Shown one piece after another: positions 54,661-64,000 of a DNA stretch of 64,000 bases. How positions within the stretch are numbered: the stretch's first letter is position 1; each line of letters begins with the position of its first letter. The notes beneath the pieces were generated by a model. The model was not told where the DNA came from. It did no database searches and worked only from the letters and a program-made list of their open reading frames with translations. A program made the position numbers and the translations under genes. Source of the DNA: Chaetoderma sp. LZ-2023a (lineage: Eukaryota > Mollusca > Caudofoveata > Chaetodermatida > Chaetodermatidae); NCBI GenBank assembly GCA_034401795.1, contig CM067363.1, positions 24,860,214 to 24,924,213 of the forward strand, read 5' to 3'.

Positions 54661-55536
54661 AATTTCACACCGTTAGGTTCATACTTTCACCGAATAAGAT
54701 CGCGTTACGCGTCAACCCTTGTAGGCCTAATGCAAAATAAATACGGTATGTATACGAAGCTCTGTTCTAACAATATGATTTAATTTCTACATATACAACG
54801 CCCTTAAATCCCTCGGTCCTGTGGAGATAAACATGTGATTATAGGTAGTCCTATTGTAGTTGAAGATCTAGGTATCCCTTTATATTTGTCTAAGTGTCAG
54901 TAGAGGGTCATATTTCCGAAACTTCTCAAATCTTAGTAGAGGAGCAAGTGCTCGTGATAACTAGAATCCTTCAAATCTGGTCCCGACCCGGAAAACAAGA
55001 TCCTCCCCAAATCCGAAAATCTAAAAAATAAAGAGTAAAGATAAACGGAGTGGCGTTGGTCGTCTGCAATCTCTGATTGTTCATGTTTGTTTAGTAACGT
55101 AGCACCGTACGTTGTACGTGAAACGAAGACGTGAAATATGGACGTAGCGTGCCCAAACAAACGCCCAGTTGCTGTGCTATGTAAACAGACATCCATAGAA
55201 GGCGTCATGTGTAAGGATTTGGAAGTATATATACTGTATTTCATGTTGACAAAGAGTTATGTAACTGATTCACGGGTACACGCTCCTTATTAGGTATCCT
55301 ATTATGATAATAGAGGAGGTTTTGGAGGTATTAGCCTACAAGACGTGCATGAGGACAAGAATTGACGCACACGCGAACGCAATAACGAACGCACGATGCG
55401 CGCAACAAACAAACATACCCGATTTAATCAGTCACTTAAAGTTCTAACAGGCCTATAAATAGAGATTTTGCCATTTAAATTATTTATTTTCGCTTATAAT
55501 AGCGTATACCATGAATGTTGGAAAAGTACTTTGATC
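54661..55536. other. Intergenic DNA, no gene recognised
   Basis: An anonymous 103-codon frame (54933-55244 minus) has no motif. Nothing else is supported. Confidence 0.4.
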
Positions 55537-55586
55537 GGGGTGGGGGTGGGGTGGGGGGGGGCGGGGGGGGGGGGCGGGGGGCGGGG
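55537..55586 (+). repeat. G-rich tract, strong quadruplex potential
   Basis: Multiple runs of 4-14 G separated by single T or C. A Gly-rich frame through it is an artefact. A shorter C-rich tract (CCCCACCCCCACCCC) follows at about 55687-55710. Confidence 0.9.
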
Positions 55587-56044
55587 AGTGAACTATGGGT
55601 GGGGCCAAAACTTAGAGGCGCTATTGGGATAAACTATAGGAGAAAAAACATGGGCTGTCTATCGCCCTCCTTGCTCCGCGCACCCCTCCCCCCACCCCCA
55701 CCCCACCACCGCTCCTACGCCTATCTGTGCATGGGTTTACAGATCACACATATGCATCGGCGAAACAACCCCCAGAGCAATAGAAGCACCCGCTTGGGTG
55801 GAGAGATTGACACAATAGAGAACGCAATCGCGTTTACAAGCCTTGATCTCAAGCAAGCATAAAAGCGCGATATCAATATACCGAAAATGGGTGTGATGAT
55901 TATGGCGTAACACTAATGAATGGCACATAGTATTAACCTATCTTATGTCAACAGCGCCTCAAAGCGATCAAAATACTACATTTTAGTTTTAGAAGACTAG
56001 TTTTTAAAATTTACAAATGGATTTTTTTATCGCAGGCTTGACAA
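55587..56044. other. Intergenic DNA, no gene recognised
   Basis: No supported feature. Confidence 0.35.
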
Positions 56045-56180
56045 TTAAAGGGGTAATGGTAAAGAAAAGTAAAGTTTTTACTTAACCAGTGTCTATCTGC
56101 AGGTCGAAAGAAGAGTATTTTTGAAATTTTACCACTAGAATGACTGGCTCTGTAACTGAGCCTACCGAGCCAGTAACGTC
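56045..56180 (+). repeat. Partial family-B MITE
   Basis: GTGTCTATCTGCAGGTCGAA, AATTTTACCACTAGAATGAC and a duplicated apex (GGCTCTGTAACTGAGCC then TACCGAGCC); the distal arm is lost. Confidence 0.72.
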
Positions 56181-56257
56181 TTGGGCGTGTCTTAATCTTG
56201 TTAGCACCCAGTACTGAAAACTCGAATGCCTCCTGTGCACGTGTATTCTCTGATATT

Positions 56258-56545
56258 GCAGGAATCCAGTTACAGATATGCCCCGCCCATCTCTAGCTAA
56301 GCTCCACCCACACCTCGCTCGTGTTGGGATCGATTTATCCCTGAAATCCCTGACTATCAATTTCCCGAAAATAATACAGGTAAGCTCTTGGATATTTCAA
56401 ACTAATTTGACTCAGTGCTGTTGCTGCCTATGGCAGCAACAGTGTCCAGTCAAATTAGTTTCAAAATATTAACAGCATGTTTATTAAAGAGTAATGACAT
56501 GCACTTCGTACAACAATGTGTGAACTGTTTTGTCATTGTCCATGA
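56258..56545 (+). repeat. Family-A MITE, CRE half missing
   Basis: GGAATCCAGTTACAGATATG, GCCCCGCCCATCTCTAGCTA, and a hairpin at about 56383-56475 with GCTGTTGCTGCCTATGGCAG apex; it ends in the AAGAGTAATGACATGCAC segment. Confidence 0.85.
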
Positions 56546-56576
56546 ACGTTTATGTCTATGAGGTATTTTGCAGCTA

Positions 56577-56934
56577 TAGAGGAATCTAGTTTCTCAGTCA
56601 ACCATATGACGTCATAAATATGTGACGGTGCTGGCTGACGTCATAATCAATTACGTCATGAATAATGTGGCTTAGTCCATCTTAAACGCTTAATACCCCC
56701 CGACACGTTGTACGAATTGTACGTCTTTACTATTTAATAAACATTCTGTTGAACATTTTGGAGCCAATTAATTTCAAAATATTCAACTGCTTACATGTAT
56801 ACTTTTCTGGAAATTGAGATTCAGATAATGCAAGGATCGATGGATCCCAAAACGGGCAATGCGTGGGTGGAGCTTAGCTAGAGATGTGGTGGGCGGGGTG
56901 AGGTGGAGGCATAGCTAAAACTGGATTCATCCTT
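56577..56934 (-). repeat. Family-A MITE copy
   Basis: TGACGTCA at 56607-56614 and 56636-56643. The left hairpin arm is largely deleted. The GC-box half is duplicated locally (GGTGGGCGGGGTGAGGTGG). It ends AAACTGGATTCATCC. Confidence 0.85.
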
Positions 56935-57427
56935 TAGAAGCAGCTCATCCAGCGAACCCGTTTCTTCATACCTGGTATCGCCACCATTTTGATACTCCAT
57001 CTTTGCTGGCATGTCTAGTTTTGAGATTGGCTGGTTTGGTCGAATGTTGTAGAACATGTGTTAGAGCTGTAGAACGGTAAAAAAAGGTTAAGAGCATTGG
57101 TGATAACTCATCTCCTTGTGGTGACTTTAATCGGATTTAGATATCACATTTTGATTAAGGTGTTAATATGAATAGTTCTTAGTTAATTTTGTGTTTGCCA
57201 ATAGGGAACCTCTCAGCATACGTAGTTCATCATTGTCAAGTTCAGATTGATGGCTGAAATGGAGAGCCTGTGGCCTCTTGAGTGTATCAAATTCACATGG
57301 CATGTCGATTCCCCATATTGTAAGATCATATCTTAAAGAACGTAGGCCTAATCTAGGACCACTGAAGAAGAGAACGTGTATAATGGAGCCCATGACGCTC
57401 GCAATGGGCAAGACAGAGTGGAGAAGG
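56935..57427. other. Intergenic DNA, no gene recognised
   Basis: Short anonymous frames only. Confidence 0.35.
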
Positions 57428-57431
57428 TTAA

Positions 57432-57592
57432 CCCTTTAATGACGAAGTTTTTTCAATAAATTTGAACTATTTCCGTATTAAATGTCCATTTGCAGGCCAA
57501 GAGAAGCCTATTTTTTAAATCTTACCACTGAAATGACTGGCTCGGTTATCGAGCCAGTCATTCCAGTGATAAATTTAAAAAAATAGACTACA
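57432..57592 (+). repeat. Family-B MITE, right end lost
   Basis: TTAA at 57428-57431 is followed by CCCTTTAATGACGAAG. The hairpin apex is GACTGGCTCGGTTATCGAGC. The terminal segment after the right arm is missing. Confidence 0.85.
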
Positions 57593-58516
57593 GTTACGTA
57601 TCATATAACGCAGCGAATGGTGTCGCGCTACTATTTCGCATATAAGATCTGAAATAGGTAGGCTTACACACGTCGCGTCTGTGTCGATAAGTTGTTAGAT
57701 GATGTCATACGAACATTTCAGAGGACATATACCTTACAGCTGATGGCGCGCGATCGTGTTCCTGCAGTGTTTTAAACCCAAGTAAGCAGATTAGCCATCA
57801 TTTAAAGGGAAAGATTGTGTTGTTGAATACTTCGAAGCTTATTAGAGTGCGAACCTTGGCTCTGTATGGCGGAAACATGTCATTGTCAAGTTAGTTTCAA
57901 AAATGATCAACGGCTTGTCTGTGTCATTGTACTTACAATGAGAGTATTGGATGTCAGGCTTCAGCGGCTAAAATAGAAGACGCGGGAGTAGTTTCCGTCT
58001 ACATGTGTAAATGATGAGATGTATTTTGTCTAAATTTTTACGCGTTCGTAATAAAACACCCCTAACGGTACTGCTGGTCGCGTCGGTATAAACACTATTA
58101 ACAAATGACCTTTTTTTATTCATATCGCGAGTCATTGGAAATCTTTAAGCAAAGTGTTTAAATAAGATAAATACATGCAGATTTCTGAACGTTTATTGTA
58201 TTTCACCAAAAGGAAGACGGACAAGTCTACGCGTAATGCTATTAAGCAAGGGCGTGTTTTTCTAATACATATGCATTTACATCGAAACACGAACGCCACA
58301 ATCGTATTTAGATATCGTGTCCGGACCGTTCTTAGATTAAACACATGATCTTTACAATTTACAACAAATGAATAAATTATTTTTATACTAGAAGACTGTT
58401 TAAATACCTTTGATTTCCGTGATTTGACAGATATTAAATGGATCTTGCACGCACACCGACTGTACGTTTCACAATTCGGTAGATCAAATCCTATTCAACG
58501 GCCAACATGTCTGCGT
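57593..58516. other. Intergenic DNA with a weak family-A-like hairpin
   Basis: At about 57825-57912, GTTGAATACTTCGAAGCTTA and AGTTAGTTTCAAAAATGATC resemble decayed family-A arms. No gene is seen. Confidence 0.4.
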
Positions 58517-58600
58517 TTTGGAGACACAAAGGGTGGTTCGTTATGACAGGTGGTCGTAAGACCACCTGTCATAACGACCCACCCTCTTTTGGCTCAAAAA
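58517..58600. repeat. Palindromic hairpin with GACCACCTGTCATAAC arm
   Basis: The inner arms 58531-58555 and 58560-58584 are complementary with one mismatch around a GTAA loop. Weaker pairing continues outward (TTTTGGAGACACAAAGG / CTCTTTTGGCTCAAAA). The CGTTATGACAGG arm recurs once more at about 58683-58691. Confidence 0.85.
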
Positions 58601-58930
58601 TACATCATCTATATCGGACCACTTGAGTTTTGATACCACCTGCCTATTACCATGACTATTGGTTCTATAAGGTGGTCGGTCCGTTATGACAGGATTTACT
58701 CTACATAGTTAGATTATTCCTCAGCAAATAAACTCCAATATTAACCGGCTAAGATTTGCCTAAGATCAATATTTCCTCACACACCCAGATCCCACACAGA
58801 TAGGTCTAAATTTGTTTTACCTGGTTGTATTGTCACTGGCCAGGATAGGGTACGTTACGGTAAGACTCTCAAACGCAGAACATCTTTTGAGTCAGCTAAC
58901 GTAGGCCGGAAATCAGGTACTTTTTAATAT

Positions 58931-59005
58931 GAAAAACGTCGTCGTCGTCATCGTCATCGCCGTTTTTAGCATCCTCATCCTCCTCCTCCTGCTCCTCCTC
59001 CTCCA

Positions 59006-59040
<35 letters not shown>

Positions 59041-59110
59041 CCACCACCAGCACCACCACTACCTCTACCACTAGCACTACCACTACCTCTACAACCACTA
59101 CCACTATCAC

Positions 59111-59159
<49 letters not shown>

Positions 59160-59348
59160 GTCGTTGTCAGTGTTGTTGTGTTTGTTGTTATCTTGGTGTC
59201 GTTGTCATAATCGCTATCATTATCATTCTCGTTGTCCTTATTCTTTTCGCGATCGCATCATCATCGTCATCATCATCAGCAGCAGCAGCAGCATCATCGT
59301 CGTCGTCGCCATCGTCATCATCATCATTATTATTATTATTATTATTAT

Positions 59349-59425
<77 letters not shown>

Positions 59426-59624
59426 TTGTCGTTGTCATTGTTGTTGTGTTTGTCGTTATCTTGGTGTGCTTGTCATAATCGTTATCATTATCATTCTCGT
59501 TGTCCTTATTCTTTTAGCTATCGCATCATCATCATCATCATCATCATCAGCAGCAGCAGTAGCAGTAGCAGTAGCAGTAGCAGTAGCAGTAGCATCATTG
59601 TCATCATCATCATCATCATCATCA

Positions 59625-59689
<65 letters not shown>

Positions 59690-59691
59690 GC
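58931..59691. repeat. Compound trinucleotide satellite with 268-bp duplication
   Basis: (ATC)n, (CAC/TAC)n, (ATT)n, (TAG)n, (CAG)n and (TCA)n blocks. A semi-unique stretch at about 59159-59290 is repeated at about 59427-59560. Both contain TTATCTTGGTGT and TCATTATCATTCTCGTTGTC. This implies a tandem unit near 268 bp. The long Ile, Ser or Val frames are artefacts. Confidence 0.9.
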
Positions 59692-59871
59692 CCTCCAGTT
59701 ACATCAACAACTGAGGAGGACGCACGGACTACATCATGTTTGGAGAAATTCTAGTTTTCTTTGCAATATTTTGTGGAGCAGGTATGTCAATTATACATAT
59801 TATCGTGACGTGTATCTCTAAGGCATGGTTGAATGAAATGTGACGTTAGCCTATAATGTACGACACTTATT

Positions 59872-60032
59872 AATGGGCCTTTCCAATTTTATCCACGGAT
59901 CATATAACGTCATAATCAACTGAGTGACGTGTAGAATGGCATAAGGAATGACGTCAATATGACGGCATGTATGAGGTAGATAAGTACGTCACGAACGCAT
60001 ACTTTATACCTAATAACCATGTGTCAGTCTAG
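59872..60032 (-). repeat. Half family-A MITE truncated at a (TA)n tract
   Basis: AATGGGCCTTTCCAATTTTA terminus, AACGTCATAATCAACTGAGT and ATGACGTCAATATGACGGC; it stops just before the hairpin, where (TA)n begins. Confidence 0.78.
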
Positions 60033-60170
<138 letters not shown>

Positions 60171-60285
60171 CGTTTAAAAATCTAAAAACAAATCCATACT
60201 TCACTTAAAAACTATGTAAATATGGTTTAAGACGCATCATTATATTTATCTAAAATTCAACAAAACACCTAAGAGTAATACATTA

Positions 60286-61272
60286 TCATATGTTTAATAT
60301 TATAGAGTTAGTTGGCATTACCTCTACTATATTATTAGCACACCAGATATCTTTGAATTTATCTGTTTGCATTTTCTGTGTGAACCTGTAATGTTCACCT
60401 TGAAGAAATTGCACCAACAATGCTCGAAATATCGCTTTTAAAGATGGTAATAGAAATATACCATTTGTTTTCAGTGCAATGGCACAGCGATATTTCCATA
60501 TCGACCAGAGGCCTATTATTAATAAACGCATTAGAACATCTTTCATATATTTCGCTATATGTCTTTTGACAATCGAGATATCTCTAAACAGAATTATAAC
60601 GGCATCTATCTTTACAGAAGGGATCCCAAATAACAATATAATTTCTCAATGTATTTCCAAACTTCTTTAGCCTTTTCACAATTTACGAAAATATGTTCAC
60701 CCGTTTCTTCTCCCATTGTGCAAAAGAAGCAATGGTTACTGGTCGTAGCATGGCACTTTTGTAGCAAATGGCCAACCCATAACCTACAATGAAGGAGTCG
60801 CCAAGATACATCCTGTGCTTTATGAGGCAAAAAATGGCAATTGTAATACTTTCCAAACATTATCCCAATCTAAGGGCTCATAGTCACTTTCGTTCCATTT
60901 ATCAATGGCCTTTGTTTGTTTAATGTGTTTGTGGATCAGAAGTCGATACCGATCACAAGAAGTCATATACCATTTAAAAACATCACCATTGTAAATTAAA
61001 ACTGGAGGGGAAGCATCGTCACCATCTTTGGAAGTAGGCAATTTGAACCACTCCACTGGAACATCTTTCTTGATTTTTGTTGACAATCCCTTGATATTAA
61101 TGTTCTGTAACGTATATTTAGCTGATAGGCCTATGGTAGAAAGCCAAACAGGTGTCTGTGAATTAACCAAATCTGATAAATACTGAATTCCAGCACATGC
61201 TAATGATAGGAAGTAAAGTGCCTTGTTTCGGAGCTGAATAACGTCATTTCTCCCACAAAGGCATGTTCCCAA
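60286..61272 (-). pseudogene. LINE ORF2 C-terminal domain
   Basis: Three consecutive fragments. 61272-60820 (150 codons) includes KKDVPVEWFKLPTSK and GDVFKWYMTSCDRYRLLIHK. 60860-60612 includes AQDVSWRLLHCRLWVGHLL and CFFCTMGEETGEHIFVNCEK, a C-x2-C-x8-H-x4-C zinc-knuckle pattern typical of L1-group ORF2 C-termini. 60636-60286 (116 codons) includes LIIGLWSIWKYRC. Adjacent pieces overlap out of frame, showing small indels. The function in the family is nucleic-acid binding during target-primed reverse transcription. Confidence 0.82.
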
Positions 61273-61306
61273 ACTGCTGCTGGTGGAGTTTCTTTTGAGA
61301 ACATAC

Positions 61307-62567
61307 TTAGAGCCTTTCTTTGCTCTTGGTAGACCTCCGGAATTGTGGATACATTTGGTGGCGTTGTATTTGCGAAAGATATACAGCTACATCAAAAGGA
61401 CCTATATATTTCATAAGCAATTTCCGTGAAACGTTTGCCCAACTAGCTTGAGAATAAAGTAGGTCATTTAAGAATTTTAGCTTTAATGATGTGCATTTGG
61501 TCGAAATGTGAGCCAAACCGAACCCACCCTTAGGTTTCTCATTTATACAAACTGCTTGAGATACGAGATTTGTTTTATCTTCCCACAGATACGAAAGGAT
61601 TAACTGGTTGATTTCCTTTTCTACATTTTTCGGCATGGGAATGACTGAGGCTGTGTACCACACACCGGACATTATCAGATTGTTAACCACAAAAGTTCTA
61701 CCAAAATAGATAAATGACGACGTTTCCGTCGGGCAAACGTTTGCTTGACCGTACTAAGCCAATGTGTCCAGTTTAACAAAGCATCCATTTTCCTACTGAA
61801 ATAAAATCCTAGAATCTGTATATGATCATCTGGCCATTTAATACCCATAGGTTGATCTGTTCTGTTACGCCATGAACCAAGAAATATCCCAACAGATTTG
61901 TTTCTGTTGATTTTGAGGCCAGACCCTGTCCGGAAATTGTGTAATATATTAATAAGTGAGGGAGTCTTTATTTTGGCCAACAAAAACAGTAGTGTCATCC
62001 GAGTACTCGAAACTTTTAATGGTCTCGCAATACCAGGTACAACTATACCTCTAAATGAACTATCTTGAAAGGGAACATCCCTGTCGCACTCCACGTGCTA
62101 AGTTAACGGGTTCAGTTAAACAGTTGTTCACTAAGTATCTTTACCCATTTTATACAATTTTCTCCTAATCCAATATATGTTAATGTTTCTAAAAGGAAAT
62201 TCTATTCAAGGTGGTTGATTGCCTTTTCAATATTAAGCCCAATAATGGCTGCTGGGATTTCATCTATTTCAACTAAAGTAATCAAATCTCTTATAAGGAA
62301 AGCATTTGTAAAAATACTTCTTCCTGGAATCTCACAAGTTTGATCTGGGTCAATAACCTCATGCAATACTTCACTCAGTTTCATTGACAAAGCTCTGGAA
62401 ATTATTTTATAATCTACACACAGTAGAGATTTAGGTCTGTAATTTCTCAAATCTTCCCTCTCACCCCTCTTGTATAAAATGCGGACATATGCCTTAGACA
62501 TTGTAGGAACGAGATGGCCATTTTCAAAATTTTCCTTTAACCCGTGATGAAATTGAGGACCAAGCAA
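61307..62567 (-). pseudogene. LINE reverse transcriptase, mutated
   Basis: The fingers carry VPTMSKAYVRILYKRGE, LRNYRPKSLLCVDYKI, DPDQTCEIPGRSIFTNAF. In motif A the expected D-x-E-K-A-F-D reads LNIEKAIN, so the first catalytic Asp is Asn. The YxDD box survives as YSDD at 61994-62005, but in a different frame from the surrounding fragment. GSGLKINRNKSVGIFLGSW, IKWPDDHIQILGFYFSRK and GVWYTASVIPMP mark the thumb region. Several frameshifts lie between pieces. Confidence 0.85.
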
Positions 62568-63100
62568 ATGCCAAAAATGTGCGATAAAACTTTACAGTCA
62601 ACCCATCACATCATGGACATTTGCCAGCCGTCATGCCTTGCAGCGACTTGGATAAGTTATCTAATAATAAAGATGTATCACAGCTTTCGCGAGGTGAATT
62701 TGGTAATGTGTTCTCAATATTATTTAGGAATATTGAAGTTGTCATAGCATTGCTCTCTTCAGATGAATACGACGATTTATAAAACTGACAAACGACTTCC
62801 TTCATATCTTCATAGTATTTGCGACACGACCAGTACTCAAATTTACAGATCTAGTTTTTTTCTCAACGTCCCTTGACTTTTCTAAATTACACAAATATTT
62901 GGTTGATTTTTCCCATTCTTTGCCCTTGATATAACTTTGGTCCCTTCATATGTATATTGATCTAATTCAGTTATTGTCTCCTTTAATTCAACCCTAAGGT
63001 TGTTTAAGCCTTCTTCTCCCATGTTGAATTTACATGAAACTCGATTTAAATGTTTTTCTAAGGCTTTCCTGTGTTTTTGCCTATCTCGTGCATTTTTAAT

Positions 63101-64000
63101 CTAGTACTGGCGGGTTATGTGTGTCAATCCAGGCTTACCACCCTTCCACCACCGAATTAAAGTTTCATAAATGCCTCTCTTCATTAGCCAATATTTCCAC
63201 AATTCTTCTACCTGTGGTTGGTATTTAATATCACACAAGAGGTGGTTATTAAACTTCCAGTAGCCTATGCCTCGTTTAATCCAGACAGCACTATCTAAGG
63301 TGATACACACCATATGATGGTCAGAAAATGCCACCATAATGAAATTTGTATTTGAGTCAGATTACCCTTAAGTGACTGTTGTATATAAATCCTATCTAAT
63401 CTGGATACTACCTGTTCATTATTTGAAATCCGCGTGTACTCTTTACCACTAGGACATAATATCCGGTAGCTATCAAGTAAATGTTCTCTGTCACATATCT
63501 GCTTTAGCTCAAAATGTGATGTATCATTATATGCAGCCTGTGGCCGTCTATCCATATTTAGCTCTATAGCACAATTATAATCACTGGCTAAAACTAAATT
63601 TTTAGACGTGCTTTCCTGAATAACTGATGATAAGTTAGTGAAAAGGCCTGGCGACAGCCATGTAAAAAGGGGCATAAATGCATAGGATATTTAGAGCTTA
63701 ATCGAAAACATCAAGTGTAACTTTAACCAAGTGCCCCCCCCTCACCCCCCCCCCCCCCCCCCCCTGTATCATACGCAGATGATATAACACTGAGCGATTT
63801 TAGACAGCGAGGAAAAATCTGTATATCGACTCCAGAACTGTTATCAGGTGATAATGAGTAGTATATTTAACCTTTAAAAATCCCTTTAAATAAATTAATA
63901 ACTTCAGGCTTCTGGATTTTAGTTTCCTGAAGAAAGGCAACGTCAACATTTTATTGTTCAAGTTCTTCAAGTAAACGTCTTTGTTTAACATTCGCATTCA
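63101..64000 (-). pseudogene. LINE apurinic-type endonuclease, mutated
   Basis: DVAFLQETKIQKPEV at about 63910-63960 is the Glu-containing motif near the N-terminus of L1-type endonucleases. It follows an in-frame stop. Downstream are LVLASDYNCAIE (GDFN-equivalent), NNEQVVSRLDRIYI and AFSDHHMVCITLD (SDH motif). A C-run at 63733-63764 interrupts the middle. The domain would nick target DNA; frames are broken, so it is inactive. Confidence 0.82.

Larger units (their letters stand above)
60286..64000 (-). mobile_element. L1/Tx1-like LINE, 3' two-thirds, running off the window
   Basis: A minus-strand non-LTR retrotransposon in the order endonuclease, reverse transcriptase, thumb/C-terminal domain. 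The motif style (FLQETK at the start, SRLDRIYI and SDHHMV in the endonuclease; NYRPKSLLCVDYKI in RT; C-terminal C-x2-C...H...C) is that of the L1/Tx1 clade. The body is broken into about ten frames by stops and shifts, so it is dead. The 5' end lies beyond 64000. The 3' end is about 110 bp from a (TA)n tract. Confidence 0.88.

Noticed and set aside
58929..59821. Poly-Ile, poly-Ser and poly-Val frames up to 131 codons
   Set aside because: Translations of ATC/ATT/TAG microsatellites, open in multiple frames.

Overview
This window looks like non-coding, repeat-dominated nuclear DNA from an invertebrate animal, most likely marine. The evidence is AT-rich sequence full of microsatellites, four different animal-type LINE remnants (an L1/Tx1-like element, a CR1/L2-like 3' end and two other LINE tails), a decayed Ty3/gypsy element, a hAT fragment, and dozens of short inverted-repeat elements. 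I see no intact host protein gene, no tRNA or rRNA gene and no CRISPR array. The species cannot be named from this sequence.

Layout. 0-6.5 kb: intergenic DNA, one family-A MITE, a 1.2 kb tandem duplication (family C) carrying (GTT)n tracts, and a large (CT)n field. 6.6-10 kb: a decayed gypsy element on the minus strand with both LTRs. 10-13 kb: family A, B and C copies. 13.4-14.1 kb: a hAT transposase N-terminal fragment. 14.8-21.6 kb: more MITEs and a CR1/L2-like LINE 3' end. 22.4-34.9 kb: a previously hidden, degenerate inverted duplication of about 12 kb, recognised from four nested inverted pairs. 35.3-46.5 kb: a direct segmental duplication (two diverged copies about 5.7-7 kb apart, plus a partial third) packed with family-A MITEs. 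46.6-60 kb: MITEs, two LINE tails, and long (TA)n, (ATT)n and (ATC/TAG)n tracts. 60.3-64 kb: an L1/Tx1-like LINE on the minus strand that runs off the window.

The dominant theme is family A, a MITE-like element of about 400 bp seen in at least 28 full or partial copies. It has terminal inverted repeats near AATGGAGGAWTCCAGTTT. One half carries GC-box/CACCC-like motifs. The centre is an 89-bp hairpin that is almost perfect in the best copy. The other half carries repeated TGACGTCA (CRE/ATF-type) sites. A second family (B, plus relatives) has TTAACCC termini, TTAA flanks and its own central hairpin, which fits piggyBac-type MITEs. Filled and empty TTAA sites can be compared directly between the duplicated segments.

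In these entries, strand + for family A means the GC-box end lies to the left. All homology statements come from reading the sequence by eye, without alignment software, so repeat boundaries are approximate unless a target-site duplication fixes them.
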